Origin: Conchocele bisecta
Lineage: Eukaryota > Mollusca > Bivalvia > Lucinida > Thyasiridae
Length of the DNA stretch: 64,000 nt
Assembly: GCA_029237695.1 (NCBI GenBank)
Contig: CM055265.1
Span: forward strand, 72,889,912-72,953,911
Direction of reading: 5' to 3'
Shown: positions 36,430 through 47,400 of the stretch, in pieces
How the letters are laid out: every line of letters begins with the position of its first letter
Position numbering within the stretch: the first letter of the stretch is position 1
Notes under the pieces: model-generated
The model's database searches: none
What the model saw: only the letters and a program-made list of their open reading frames with translations
What the model was told of the DNA's origin: nothing
Translations under genes and position numbers: made by a program

Positions 36430-36666
36430 CTGTTAAATATTAAATCCTCAAACCGCCAATCCTAACATATAGAACGCAATATTTTTGGTTCAGTTTCAGC
36501 CATTTTATCACGACATGTTCCCATATCATTAGTGAAGCACATTATGGATACACGATTGGAACTGCGCCACAGACGTAACCGATCGATGCCAAGGCTCCGA
36601 GACCAAAACAAGTCGATCAATACCATAACAGCGTGTTGTCAGCAACTACACCACCGGCTGCGCTAA

Positions 36667-37034
36667 TCTTTACGGAGCCCCGCAGAGGACATGGATTTTT
36701 TTTATTAATTCGTTCCTACGAAATAACAATTCGTTCCCTCAATTTAACAATTCGTTCCCTTGAATTAACAATTCGTTCCCACGATATAGCAATTAATTCC
36801 CTCGAATTAACAATTCGTTCCCATGATATGACAATTCGTTCCCACGATATAACAATTCGTTCCCGTGGGAACGAATTGTTAAATTGAGGGAACGAATTGT
36901 TAATTCGTTGGAACGAATTGCTAAATTGAGGGAACGAATTGTTATTTCGTGGGAACGAATTGTTAATTCGAGGGAACGAATTGTTATTTCGTGCAAACGA
37001 GTTAATGAAAAAAAAAAAGTCCTTTGCGGGGCTC
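36667..37034. mobile_element. TACGGAGCCCC MITE, copy 2
   Basis: TACGGAGCCCCGCAGAGGAC to CTTTGCGGGGCTCCTTA, body of AACAATTCGTTCCC micro-palindromes in inverted halves. It is flanked by diverged direct copies of about 50 bp (36620-36666 and 37036-37092). Confidence 0.88.
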
Positions 37035-37139
37035 CTTAATACCATAACCAGCGTGTTGTCAGTAAATACACAGCTATCTGCGTTAATCTTGCCAATACGA
37101 GTCATTTTCTTATTTCAAAATACTTGAATAGTGCGCTTA

Positions 37140-37222
37140 AAATCAAGCAGTTTGATTGGCAGTGCCTGAGCTGTAGCACAGCACAGCTCAGGCTCAGCCA
37201 ATCAAATTGCTTGAATTCGAGT
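37140..37222. repeat. palindrome CAAGCAGTTTGATTGGC
   Basis: Arms CAAGCAGTTTGATTGGCAGT and GCCTGAGCTGT fold on ACAGCTCAGGCTCAGCCAAT. 37225-37780 shows nothing identifiable. Confidence 0.7.
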
Positions 37223-37784
37223 TGGCACTGCCAATAAATGTTCAGAAACATTGATAATCAGGACAGGATTTGCACATGTGGTTGTGTAAAAGGGTTGATA
37301 TATCTGTGCGTTCGACAGGGTACGGTATATTCGGACAAAGTGTGTATACAGTTTTACTGTGTCTATTATAAAATTTATGACAAACAATTGATAACGAAAA
37401 ATAATAGAAATTATAGTTGAACAACCCACTTTCGTTTTCAATTTCCCAATCTAAAGCCACATGTATCGTGTGTATTGCATCGGATAACTAGGATGTGTTT
37501 CTGTACTATACACATGGCTTGTTATCATTTTTAAATCAGAAGAAAATAGGCAGCCATCACATTAAGAAGTTCACACTTAAACTGTATTGTATTGCAATAT
37601 GTACGATTCTTGTGAATACTGTACCCATTGCATACTGTATTTTCTTCTTGTGAACTGATATAATATTATATAAAATGTGTAATAACAATGAAGTACACAC
37701 AGAAAACTAATTATACGTATAAGTTATTGTTCACATATGGGATTTTTAAGGAATTAAATGCAAGGGAGCGGTATCCTACGGAAG

Positions 37785-37999
37785 CCATTAGGGCCACTTC
37801 ACTTTTTGTTATCTTTTCTTGATTTTCAAGATGTTTTCTTGAATTTTAAAGTTCTTTTCTTGAAAATTCAAGAAAAGATATTGAAAATTCAAGAAAAGAT
37901 CTTGAAAATTCAAGAAAAGAACTTGAAAATTCAAGAAAACATCTTGAATAAATGTAAATTAAAAAAAAGTGAAGTGGCCCTAATGGGCTTCCGTAGTAG
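37785..37999. mobile_element. TACGGAAGCCC MITE, copy 1
   Basis: TACGGAAGCCATTAGGGCCA to TGGCCCTAATGGGCTTCCGT; the body is a 21-bp palindromic unit, GAAAATTCAAGAAAAGATCT plus T. The larger copy is 49497-50006. Confidence 0.88.
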
Positions 38000-38276
38000 C
38001 CTGTGAATAATAACCTATTTATAGTTACGCCAATTTTACTATGTATCTATCATCCGAGTATTGATTTTTCATTTCCTGTCGAACGGTTCATCATTAACTA
38101 TAAAAAAAACAATATGTCCGAGTATGGTATGCAATTACTGCGGCCAGAATAGAGTAAATAATTTAAGAATTATTCGGCCAAGCGTCGGTCAACTACTGTC
38201 TGTTCCACGTGTTGCTGCCAATTAACGTTTGGCTATTACACACATCAAATCTAAAAAATATTTAAATGTAAGTACT

Positions 38277-38607
38277 TTTTCATCAATAATAAAAAGGTCA
38301 CCTTCACAAAAAATTATATTTTATGAAATTCCATCAAATAATGATTTTATTGCAAGAAAAAAAGATTTTCCTATGTGAATTTAATATGGGGCTAAACATA
38401 GATTTCTTATTCCCAAAACAATAATTAATTTGTTGACCGATTTTCAAAATCTAACTTTTGTTTTCTTAGTTGCATAATTATTTCCAATCTATCTCGTCAG
38501 GTTTCGGAGTCAATTTCCTTTTTTTTTCGCAATAAATCAATATTTATTGGAATTTCATCAAATAATTTTTTTTGGGGAAGGTGACTTTTTTATTATTGAT
38601 GAAATGC
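38277..38607. mobile_element. MITE, TTTCATCAATAATAAAAAGG termini
   Basis: TTTCATCAATAATAAAAAGG, GTCACCTTC at the left and GAAGGTGACTTTTTTATTAT, TGATGAAA at the right; inner arms GGAATTTCATCAAATAAT and its complement. AT-rich, non-coding. 38000-38270 shows nothing. Confidence 0.75.
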
Positions 38608-38850
38608 TGGATAGTCGGAGTGGGCACATTTGTGTCTGTGACTGGAGAAATGGGGCGTATGGATGTGTGACATGTGTAGCGTCTGATTAAATAGCACGTA
38701 CACTCCTATAACCTGATAACGATCTATATTGCTTGTTAGAAGCATGACACGTGTTTCATTGATGTAATGGCGAACAGAGCAGATCCTGATCAGACTGTGG
38801 GCGGATGTCCCAGTATGAATACACCAAAGATGCGGGTACAGCACAAATAC
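38605..38850. repeat. CACAGCCACAT-family copy
   Basis: GTGTCTGTGACTGGAGAAATGGGG, GCGTCTGATTAAATAGCACG and CAGATCCTGATCAGACTG match 7625-7880 and 9165-9330. Confidence 0.6.
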
Positions 38851-38939
38851 TACATGATCATAAGGGTGCCGCCTTGGAACGGTCAGAGAGAACGAAATTC
38901 ACTGGGGCCGTTGGACCTGGTTAGCATACAGCCGCAATA

Positions 38940-39620
38940 TTAACCCTCCATCACTATAATGCCTCACAATGACAGAAATATACCGGGCAAGAGAAACAAG
39001 AAATCCGTCACGAAAGCGGTGTCGCGCCTGCCGAGGCATTTGACTATAACATGATCACGGACATGTGCAAAAGTAAGCATCAGATAGACATGCTTTAAAC
39101 ACAAAATAAATGTCAATTTTATGTTAATGGCAGCATGAGTATGTATCAAGATTCCAAACATTAAAGCAAGCCGTCAAGCAATATTAACGTTATATCATTA
39201 TGAATAAATTTGTACATTCGTTTTGACGTAATAAAATGGTTAAGTGTTTCCACAACCATGTGGAGGTCAAAACGGTACAGGTCATGTTAATGGCGTCATG
39301 AGTGTGTTCCAAATTTTCACATGTATCAATTAAGTGTCCAAATATTGCAGCAAGCCGTAAAGTAATATTAAAGTTATATTATGATGAAGAAAAGTGTACA
39401 AACGTTTTGACGTAAACACATTGGTAAGTGTTTCCGCAAAAATGTGATGGTAAAAAGGTCAATGGCATGTTAATGGCCTCATGAGTGTGTTCCAAATGTT
39501 CATATGTATATCACGTTCAAATATTGAAATATGTCCGTAATATTAAAGGTATACCATGATGAAGAAACTTGTACAAACAGTTTGACATTTATTGACGCAG
39601 ACGACGACATTCTCATACTA
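38940..39620. repeat. hairpin-headed tandem element (reverse of 6120 family)
   Basis: GTGTCGCGCCTGCCGAGGCA near 39019, then units with GTTAATGGCAGCATGAGT, AAGCAATATTAACGTTATAT and GTGTTTCCRCAA, the reverse complement of the 6120-6930 units. The last unit is cut by the MITE at 39640. Confidence 0.65.
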
Positions 39621-39637
39621 AGACGTAACCTCATTAC

Positions 39638-39957
39638 CAGTATCTTATTTCACGAACATTGCAAAGAATACTTATCTAGCAAAGTATACTTTGAGGGAGA
39701 AATTACCAATGTAAGGATAAATTTATTAATTTCTATTCATTATATTGAATTTATTACATTATCACAGCCATTTTGGCTGTGATAATCTAATAAATTCAGT
39801 ATAATAATTCTGCATACTTTTAATCATCAAATACATGCAGCCGTTAGTTCTACATGAAATAATGCATTTCGTGAAAAATAAATAATTACTCCCTCAAAGT
39901 ATACTTTTCTAGATAAGTATACTTTGCAATGTTCGTGAAATATGCTACAGTCCTACA
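39638..39957. mobile_element. GTATAC palindromic MITE, copy 8
   Basis: AGTATCTTATTTCACGAACA to TTCGTGAAATATGCTACAG, centre TTATCACAGCCATTTTGGCT. A compensating change (CACGAAC and GTTCGTG) is present in both arms. Confidence 0.88.
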
Positions 39958-39995
39958 GGACACTACATACTAACATGTAGCCAACAAGACAATAC

Positions 39996-40205
39996 TACTA
40001 CAGCGAAACCTCTCTAAACCGGACACTTTCGGCGGTAGGTTTAACTGTAAATTCACTGAAAGGCATATGGTCATTCTAAGATATATGTCTGTGCTATGCG
40101 ACCATTAACAGAAATTATCATCCGAGATAATTGACGAAGAAACCCATCAAAAATAAGATTACAGATGTCTTCCCAGTGTCCGGTTTAGAGAGGGTACACT
40201 GTAAC
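39996..40205. mobile_element. pogo/Tigger-like element, copy 3
   Basis: TACAGCGAAACCTCTCTAAA to CCGGTTTAGAGAGGGTACAC, TGTA. It shares GACGAAGAAACCCATCARAA and AAATAAGATYACA with 35871-36095. 40210-41420 has no feature I can support; the ATP5PB promoter must lie near its right end (inference). Confidence 0.65.
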
Positions 40206-41422
40206 AAATATGCGCATCATATAAATAAAAGAAAGGAAGAGCTAACAAAACGTGCTCGCTTTTCGCCATCTCTTTTTGTTATATGAGCGTTTGGAGAAAT
40301 AAATGTATGTCTGTTTTAGTCAGCGTAACTCATGTTCTAGAACGGCACCCCTGCACCCTGGTCTGGAAGCTTACTGCCTGACTAAATATAACTTAAACAT
40401 GTTAACGTTGTTTATTTTTTGCAAACATCTCAAATGAATATGTCAGCTGTCGCCCGTATCCTCGCTAATGATTCCATTTATTTAGCTGTAATACAATCCA
40501 AATGTGTGCATTGACTTAGGGAGCTCGAGGTAATGCTCGGTGGTTAATTTAGCCTAGATAGTTCATTCTTCTATCTTATTAGCTAATAATTATATTGGAT
40601 GCAGAACAGAACATATATACCATTGAGAATTTGTTGTGTGTGTTTATTTATATTATTTATATATATATTTAACGATATTTCGTACGAATTACCTTTACCA
40701 ATTTTACGCCACTTTATACCACTTTACGTAGATTTACGCCATTGTTTGTGTATGTTTGCCGTTGTGATCCGCCGTTTAGTTTTCGGCGCACCCCTTTCAA
40801 ATAACAATACAGAGTGGGTAGAAGCACGACATACCACGCAGAAATTACACCTCGTCTATAAAAACAATGCGCAGCCCAATAAATATGAGACGTATTATGT
40901 AAACAACGACCAGCATGCTGGCACAAAGTCAGTAGTTGGTATAGTGGCATATTGTTCAGGTGTAGGAAAACCGGAGTGCCCTGAGTAAAATTACATCAAA
41001 CTTGTACGGAATAGACAAAACCATCCATATATAACTCAATATAAGTACTGGGACATTGGTCTAGCTGATCCGGCATTGAATACGCACAACACACAAGCTG
41101 CCCACGGGTAGATTCGGGGCACCGATTCATTGCCAACGAAGCTGCATCATCGAGTGGAGTGCCACCACGTTTCGAAGCGCTATTGACATTCGCCATTATA
41201 TGTAACAAGTGTTATTTTCTGCAATCTTCAACAATGTTAGGTTAACTCAACGATATGCAGAGAAAGCTCTCACTCAATCTCCACTACCAGTTAACAAATT
41301 GTTGTTGTTGTTCCTCGCGAGTCAATTTTACTTCTCTTTACGTGTTTTAGTGACACACCATTCCGCACCTCAGTCATACGAATCTGACCTTGGTGGTGTG
41401 AGAACAACAGAGTCTGGTCAAA

Positions 41423-41453
41423 ATGCTGTCTAACGTAGCCGCTTTTAGAGCAG
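41423..41453 (+). CDS. ATP5PB: ATP5PB exon 1: start codon and presequence
   Basis: ATG at 41423 in the context TCAAAATGC (A at -3), encoding MLSNVAAFRA plus one base, then donor GTATCAGTTG. Phase and content fit exon 2 exactly (G plus TG gives Val). Human b subunit also starts MLSR. Short 5' exons with part of the presequence are common in such genes. The start is inferred from the join, not from any transcript. Confidence 0.75.
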
Positions 41454-44400
41454 GTATCAGTTGCAACGGATTTATGCATACTATTTTAGTTCTAGACAGC
41501 TTGCATAATTACCTTTAATATTCATTTTCTTGAACTGTTTCGCTATTTGTGTAGGGTACACATAGCCAGTAGTCGACATTTCCAGTGTCCGTGTGTCATC
41601 TTGGCATTTCCATGTGCAAGTAGCTTAGATAAGCTCAGCTATACGGATGTCTTTTATTATTTAATCCGTCTTGTATATTTCTCTCTCCTAACTGAGACAA
41701 CTGCTGTGTAATTTTTTTGTGACAACCGCCCATTCTCAGTGATTCTGTCTTCACGTATTCTGACGTGGTCTGACAATCGAGGTAAACATAATACATATGT
41801 ATACTTACATGTTTCTCATTGGTTTATAGACGTTTTTCTAAAATACTGCCAACTTTAAGACTGCTAAACGCGATAACAGAATCACTGAGAATGGACTGTT
41901 TCACGTAAACCTGCCCAACTTTTACGCCTATTTAAACACCCTAAAACTCCTTTTTTTGTCACGTCTGTCCGTATGTATATGCGTCCGAGGTTAAAGTTTT
42001 ATACCCCCACCACCGAATGGTGAGGGGGTATATAGTGTTACCGGCATCCAGAAACCTTAACGCTCAGGTAATTGTTTTATAATTTCTGTTCTATTACACT
42101 GACCTGCTTGATATTTCACACACACATTACTCTAATGGTCCTCTACATCTCTGCGACAAATTCACGATCGTCCCACCCCTGCTAAGCCCTGGGTCAAGGT
42201 CACATACTTGGTCACACATGGTGCATTTGAAACCTTAACGCTCGTCAGGTAAATGTCTTGATATTTCACACACGCTACAACTAGGTAATGGTCCTCTACC
42301 ACCCTGTGACACATACATGATAGCCCCGCCCCGCTAAACCAAGGGTCAAGGTCACATACTTTGTGCGTTTGAAACTTTAACGCTCGGGTAAATGTCTTCT
42401 AATTTCTGTTTCCTTGCACATATCTGCTTGATATTTCACACACACATTGCTCTAATGGTCCTTTATCGCCCTGTGCCACATCCACAATTTTCCTGCCCCC
42501 GTTAAGCCCAGGTCAAGGTCACATACTTGGTGCGTTCGAAACTCGGGTAAGTGTCTTATAATGTCTGTTTCCTTGCATGGATCTGCTTGATATTTCACAC
42601 ACCCATTGGTCCGATTTCATGCTGTGACAAATCCATGCTTCTCTGGCCCTCTGCATTTTCAAATCTGCCTCGCTTTCTTTGGCTGTATGCAAGGTCATTT
42701 GTGTGCTGACAGGCCACATTTCTAGTTTTTGTCTCGCCCACGAAAGCGGAAAGCGAGACATAGGTTTTGCTTTTCCGGAATCGTCGTCATCGGCAGCGGG
42801 GTCAGGGCTGTACAAATCGGCACGCCCGACGCCCGGGACAAGTCGGTTTTGGTCTCGGGGCAAGTGGCTCTATGCTGAAAGTTAGTCCCGGGCAAGTCAC
42901 TATTTTCCGTTGAAACGTCCCGCCACAAGCCTGTTTTCTTCACTAGACTAATCCTAAATTGTAACATTTCATCGATCGATAACGCCTCGGGCGTGTGTCG
43001 GCTTCCCCGTGGCGATACACACTTCCACAGAAACTGCTATACTGTGTATATAGCAAGAAAAGTGATATACTAGCTGTGACCCTTATTAGATTAATTTATT
43101 TGAATTTGAAAGCATAATCCCACCGACAATTCCGCATGAATTTTGTGTCAACTTTTCAACACAATTTACGGAAAATATCTTCGAAATCAATATCGGCGAT
43201 ATATGGTGACAGATCTGCGTATGATTCAGAGTTTTTATGCCCCCGCTACCGAAAGGTACGGGGGCATATAGTGTTACCAGCGTCCGTCCCGTACGTCCGT
43301 CCCGTCCGTACGTCCCGATATTATATTCTTTAGTAACTTCTACATGGCTTCACATATTATGTCAATATTTATACACGTCATACATATGAACATCCCTTAC
43401 ACACTCCACCCCCCAGTACTTCGACCTTGACCTTTGGCCTTGACCTTTTCCACTTTAAATGTTTGCTTGGCACTTTGGGACAAATCTACGTGCACGTTTC
43501 TCAATCCTACAATAACTTCTCAATACTTTTGCCAATCGCTTAAATATTTATACACATGATACATATGAACATGCCCTACACACTCCACCAACCAGTACTT
43601 CGACCTTGACCTTTGACCTTCACCTTTTCTACTTTAAATGTTTACTTAGCACTTTGGGACAAATCTACATGCACGTTTCTCAATCCTACAATAACTTCTC
43701 AATACTTTTGCCAATCGCTTAAATATTTATATACATGATACATATGAACATGCCCTACACACTCCACCACCCAGTACTTCGACTTTGACCTTCACCTTTT
43801 CTACTTTAAATGTTTACTTAGCACTTTGGGACAAATCTACGTGCACGTTTCTCAATCCTACAATAACTTCTCAATACTTTTGCCAATCGCTTAAATATTT
43901 ATACACATGATACATATGAACATGCCCTACACACTCCACAACCAGTACTTCGACCTTCACGTTTGACCTTCACCTTTTCTACTTTAAATGTTTACTTAGC
44001 ACTTTGGCACAAATCTACGTGCACGTTTCTCAATCCTACAATAACTTCTCAATACTTTTGCCAATCGCTTAAATATTTATACACATGATACATATGAACA
44101 TGCCCTACACACTCCACCACCCAGTACTTCGACCTTGACCTTTGACCTTCACCTTTTCCACATTTAAATGTTTACTTACCACTTTGGCACAAATCTACGT
44201 GCACGTTTCTCAATCCTACAATAACTTCTCAATAATTTTTGCCAATCCTTTAAATATTTATACACATGATACATATGAACATGCCCTACACACGCCACCA
44301 CCCAGTACTTCGACCTTGACCTTTGACCTTTTCTACTTTAAATGTTTACTTATTTATACACATGATACATATGAACATGCCCTACACACTCCACCATCCA

Positions 44401-47400
44401 TTACTTCGACCTTCACGTTTCACCTTCACCTTTTCTACTTTAAATGCTTACTTAGCACTTTGGGACAAATCTACATGCATGTTTCTCAATCCTACAATAA
44501 CTTCTCAATACTTTTGCCAATCGCTTAAATATTTATACACATAATACATATGAACATGCCCTACACACTCCACCACCCAGTACTTCGACCTTGACCTTTC
44601 ACCTTCACCGTTTCTACTTTAAATGTTTACTTACCGCTTTGGGACAAATCTACGTGCACGTTTCTCAATCCTATAATAACTTCTCAATACTTTTGCCAAT
44701 CGCTTAAATATTTATACACATGATACATATGAACATGCCCTACACACTCCACCACCCAGTACTTCGACCTTGACCTTTCACCTTCACCTTTTCTACTTTA
44801 AATGTTTACTTAGCACTTTGGGACAAATCTACATGCACGTTTCTCAATCCTACAATAACTTCTCAATACTTTTGCCAATCGCTTAAATATTTATACACAT
44901 GATACATATTAACATGCCCTACACACTCCACCACCCAGTACTTCGACCTTCACCTTTGACCTTCACCTTTTCTACTTTAAATGTTTACTTAGCACTTTGG
45001 CACAAATCTACGTGCATGTTTCTCAATCCTACAATAACTTCTCAATACTTTTGCCAATCGCTTAAATATTTATACACATGATACATATGAACATGCCCTA
45101 CACACTCCACCACCCAGTACTTCGACCTTCACCTTCACGTTTTTTTTATGCCCCCGCAACCGAATGGTGCGTGGGGCATATAGTGTTACCGGCGTCCGTC
45201 CGTACTCGGGTAAATGGCTTGTAATCAAATATGCCTCGTTTTCTTTGGCTGCCAGCGGGGGCATTCGTGTGCCGACAGGCCACATTTCTAGTTTTTTAAT
45301 CCATTCCTTTCGGAATACACATTTACGGGTATGACATTATTAAAAAAAATATTTTCATTTTTGTTATTTCTCAATGAAAGTATACGATGTGACAACTCAT
45401 TTGAACCGTCTCGACGAGATGGATTAAATGGTGGTAGCGGCATATATTTCTGAGTGCATAGAAGGAAAATATTTGTCCGCAAACATAAGCGTATCCTCAG
45501 CATGAAATGGGTTACTGCATGATTGCCTCGTGATGCGATGATGAAAGAAGTCGCACGTTCGCGACGTCTGTGGCACATCAAAAGGCGTGTTGACCAATCA
45601 GTAACATTTCAAAACATAGCGTAAAGGTCACACAGTTTACAGCCTTGTGCTGAATGAGGTCATACAATAAACACCTGTACACGCAGCACAGCTGGGTGTA
45701 TCGGTTTTTTGCACAAAGCATCACACAAATCTCGTCTGTGTAATATGTGTCGGGTGTAATCGCATCTGGATTTGGAATTCATATATCCCCTGGCACGGAT
45801 ATTGCACGGTTCGCATAAGCAACACGGAATGTCGTATGTCGCCGGACTTCCGTGCAATAGGGGGGGGTTGCGCTGTATGCATATTAACATGATTACATAC
45901 TAATAATAATTATTTCATGTACCTTGTATGTCGTTGTTTTAATAAACTTACAGAAATCACGAATCAACTAATTACACGATGACTACGACGTCCGACGATT
46001 TTTTTTGATTTTTTTTTCCTCGTTTTCCTTTTTCTTCTCTATTTTTTTTTAATATTTTGTTTGGGATCCACGAGAGACCCGCGTTATAATGGAGTACACG
46101 CTATACGCGATCGCGTTATAAGGGAGCTGCAATGTAATTAGCGAATTAACAGCTGTTGCCAACAAAAACAAACTGAAATTTCAAAAAGTTTATTATTTAC
46201 CGTTCCGCGAACATACTGATAGACATTAAATATTGTAAATATAGACGTGATTTCATTTTCGAGACGGTCAAATTAGTAGACTCCGTAATTTAATTCACAA
46301 AACGTCGATGTTTTTACACCGAAAATTCTGGAATATACGCTCGAAATTATAGATAGACCATTAAACACCAATCAATCGATCTTTCCTGATTGCCAGGTTT
46401 CCCGTTACTCGTAATATATGTTATTGCCAACATTTTTATAGCAACTAAAGTGCATGTATTATGCACACATGGATTATAATTTCCGGGGCAAGTCACTTTT
46501 GTCAAGTCACTTGTCCGGGACAAGTGGCTAAAAAATCAATTTGTACAGCCCTCGGGGTCATCATTCAATGTTACGTTTTCGTGTTACGGTCATTACTTCA
46601 ACACCTTATCAGCTACAGTCATCAAACTTTTTATACATACCTTTACTATGATATGTAGATGAATATAGGACTATTCTCGGGGGTCAAGGTAAAGGCCCCA
46701 GGGTGAAGGCGAGACATTTTATTACGCGGATTCTTGTTTCATACTTCCGTTGACTATGCTTTTTACAACACATGTTTCTTGTAATTTCACCTTTACATTG
46801 TTTTTGTCTAGCCGGCTTGCAGAAAGCGCAATAGAGTCGGCACATTTGCGAACGTACGTGCGTCCGATGTTACCAAAGTTTTTGTGTAAGACACTTTATC
46901 TCTGAAACCACTTTGCCAATTCACTCGAAACTTATCCATTATCCATATTTTCTTTCTATGCCCAACCCGTGTGCCCAATGTCAAATTTACCTTAAAGTTT
47001 TTATGAAATGTTGGTTAAAGATTTTACATATACATGTATACTATATCTCTGCAACCGCTTCACCGATTAACTTCAAACTTCACATGGGTAGTCTGTGTAA
47101 TGGTTAATGCTTTTTGTCGTGCCCGCTTGCGGACAGCATGATATAATCAGCACATTGGTGTGCGTATTCTATGAAAGCCTCGCCAGGTGCGACATGCGGG
47201 CCGCGGCCACCTGTTATGTACCTCCGCATGTAATGGGTCAAGGAACAACATTTGAGTTCTGCTGTAATAATGTATTGTATATGTTTCAGTGGCTGCTGGC
47301 AGCAAAAGCTATATCCAGCTGAATGGCAAACTGGGTGCTGTCTCTGTCCGAGGTAAATATTGCCCTGCCTATTAACAAACTGTTCATCCAGTCTTTGTTT

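Larger units (their letters stand above)
42804..46552. mobile_element. 3.7-kb hAT-like insertion
   Basis: Inverted ends AGGGCTGTACAAAT and ATTTGTACAGCCCT, flanked by CGGGGTC on both sides (7 bp, or 8 if the terminal A is counted in the flank). (C)AGGG termini and 7-8-bp duplications are typical of hAT elements. Subterminal GGGACAAGTCGG and GTCCGGGACAAGTGGC also pair. It contains a hairpin-headed 179-bp array (43236-45300) and AT-rich DNA; no transposase frame. Confidence 0.7.
42725..46740. repeat. GTCTCGCCCACGAAAGCGG-headed element carrying a large insert
   Basis: The head hairpin GTCTCGCCCACGAAAGCGGA and AAGCGAGACATAG (42731-42766) continues to GGGGTCA, breaks at 42803, and resumes at 46553 with CGGGGTCATCATTCAATGTT, ending near AAGGCGAGACATTTTATTAC. 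The insert is listed next. Confidence 0.7.

Noticed and set aside
36575..36633. Start exon MVLIDLFWSRSLGIDR joining the JIP exon at 32496 in phase
   Set aside because: The donor GTTACG is weak, the phase match has a one-in-three chance, and the sequence lies in the flanking duplication of a MITE.
40599..40988. 129-codon plus-strand frame upstream of ATP5PB
   Set aside because: No family resemblance; AT-rich start; could be chance. Kept out of the feature list.
40996..41208. Minus-strand frame starting MANVNSASKRGG, possible divergent first exon of JIP
   Set aside because: Has an ATG and faces away from ATP5PB, but the only donor-like site (GTGGGC) gives the wrong phase for the exon at 32496 and the peptide is not recognised.
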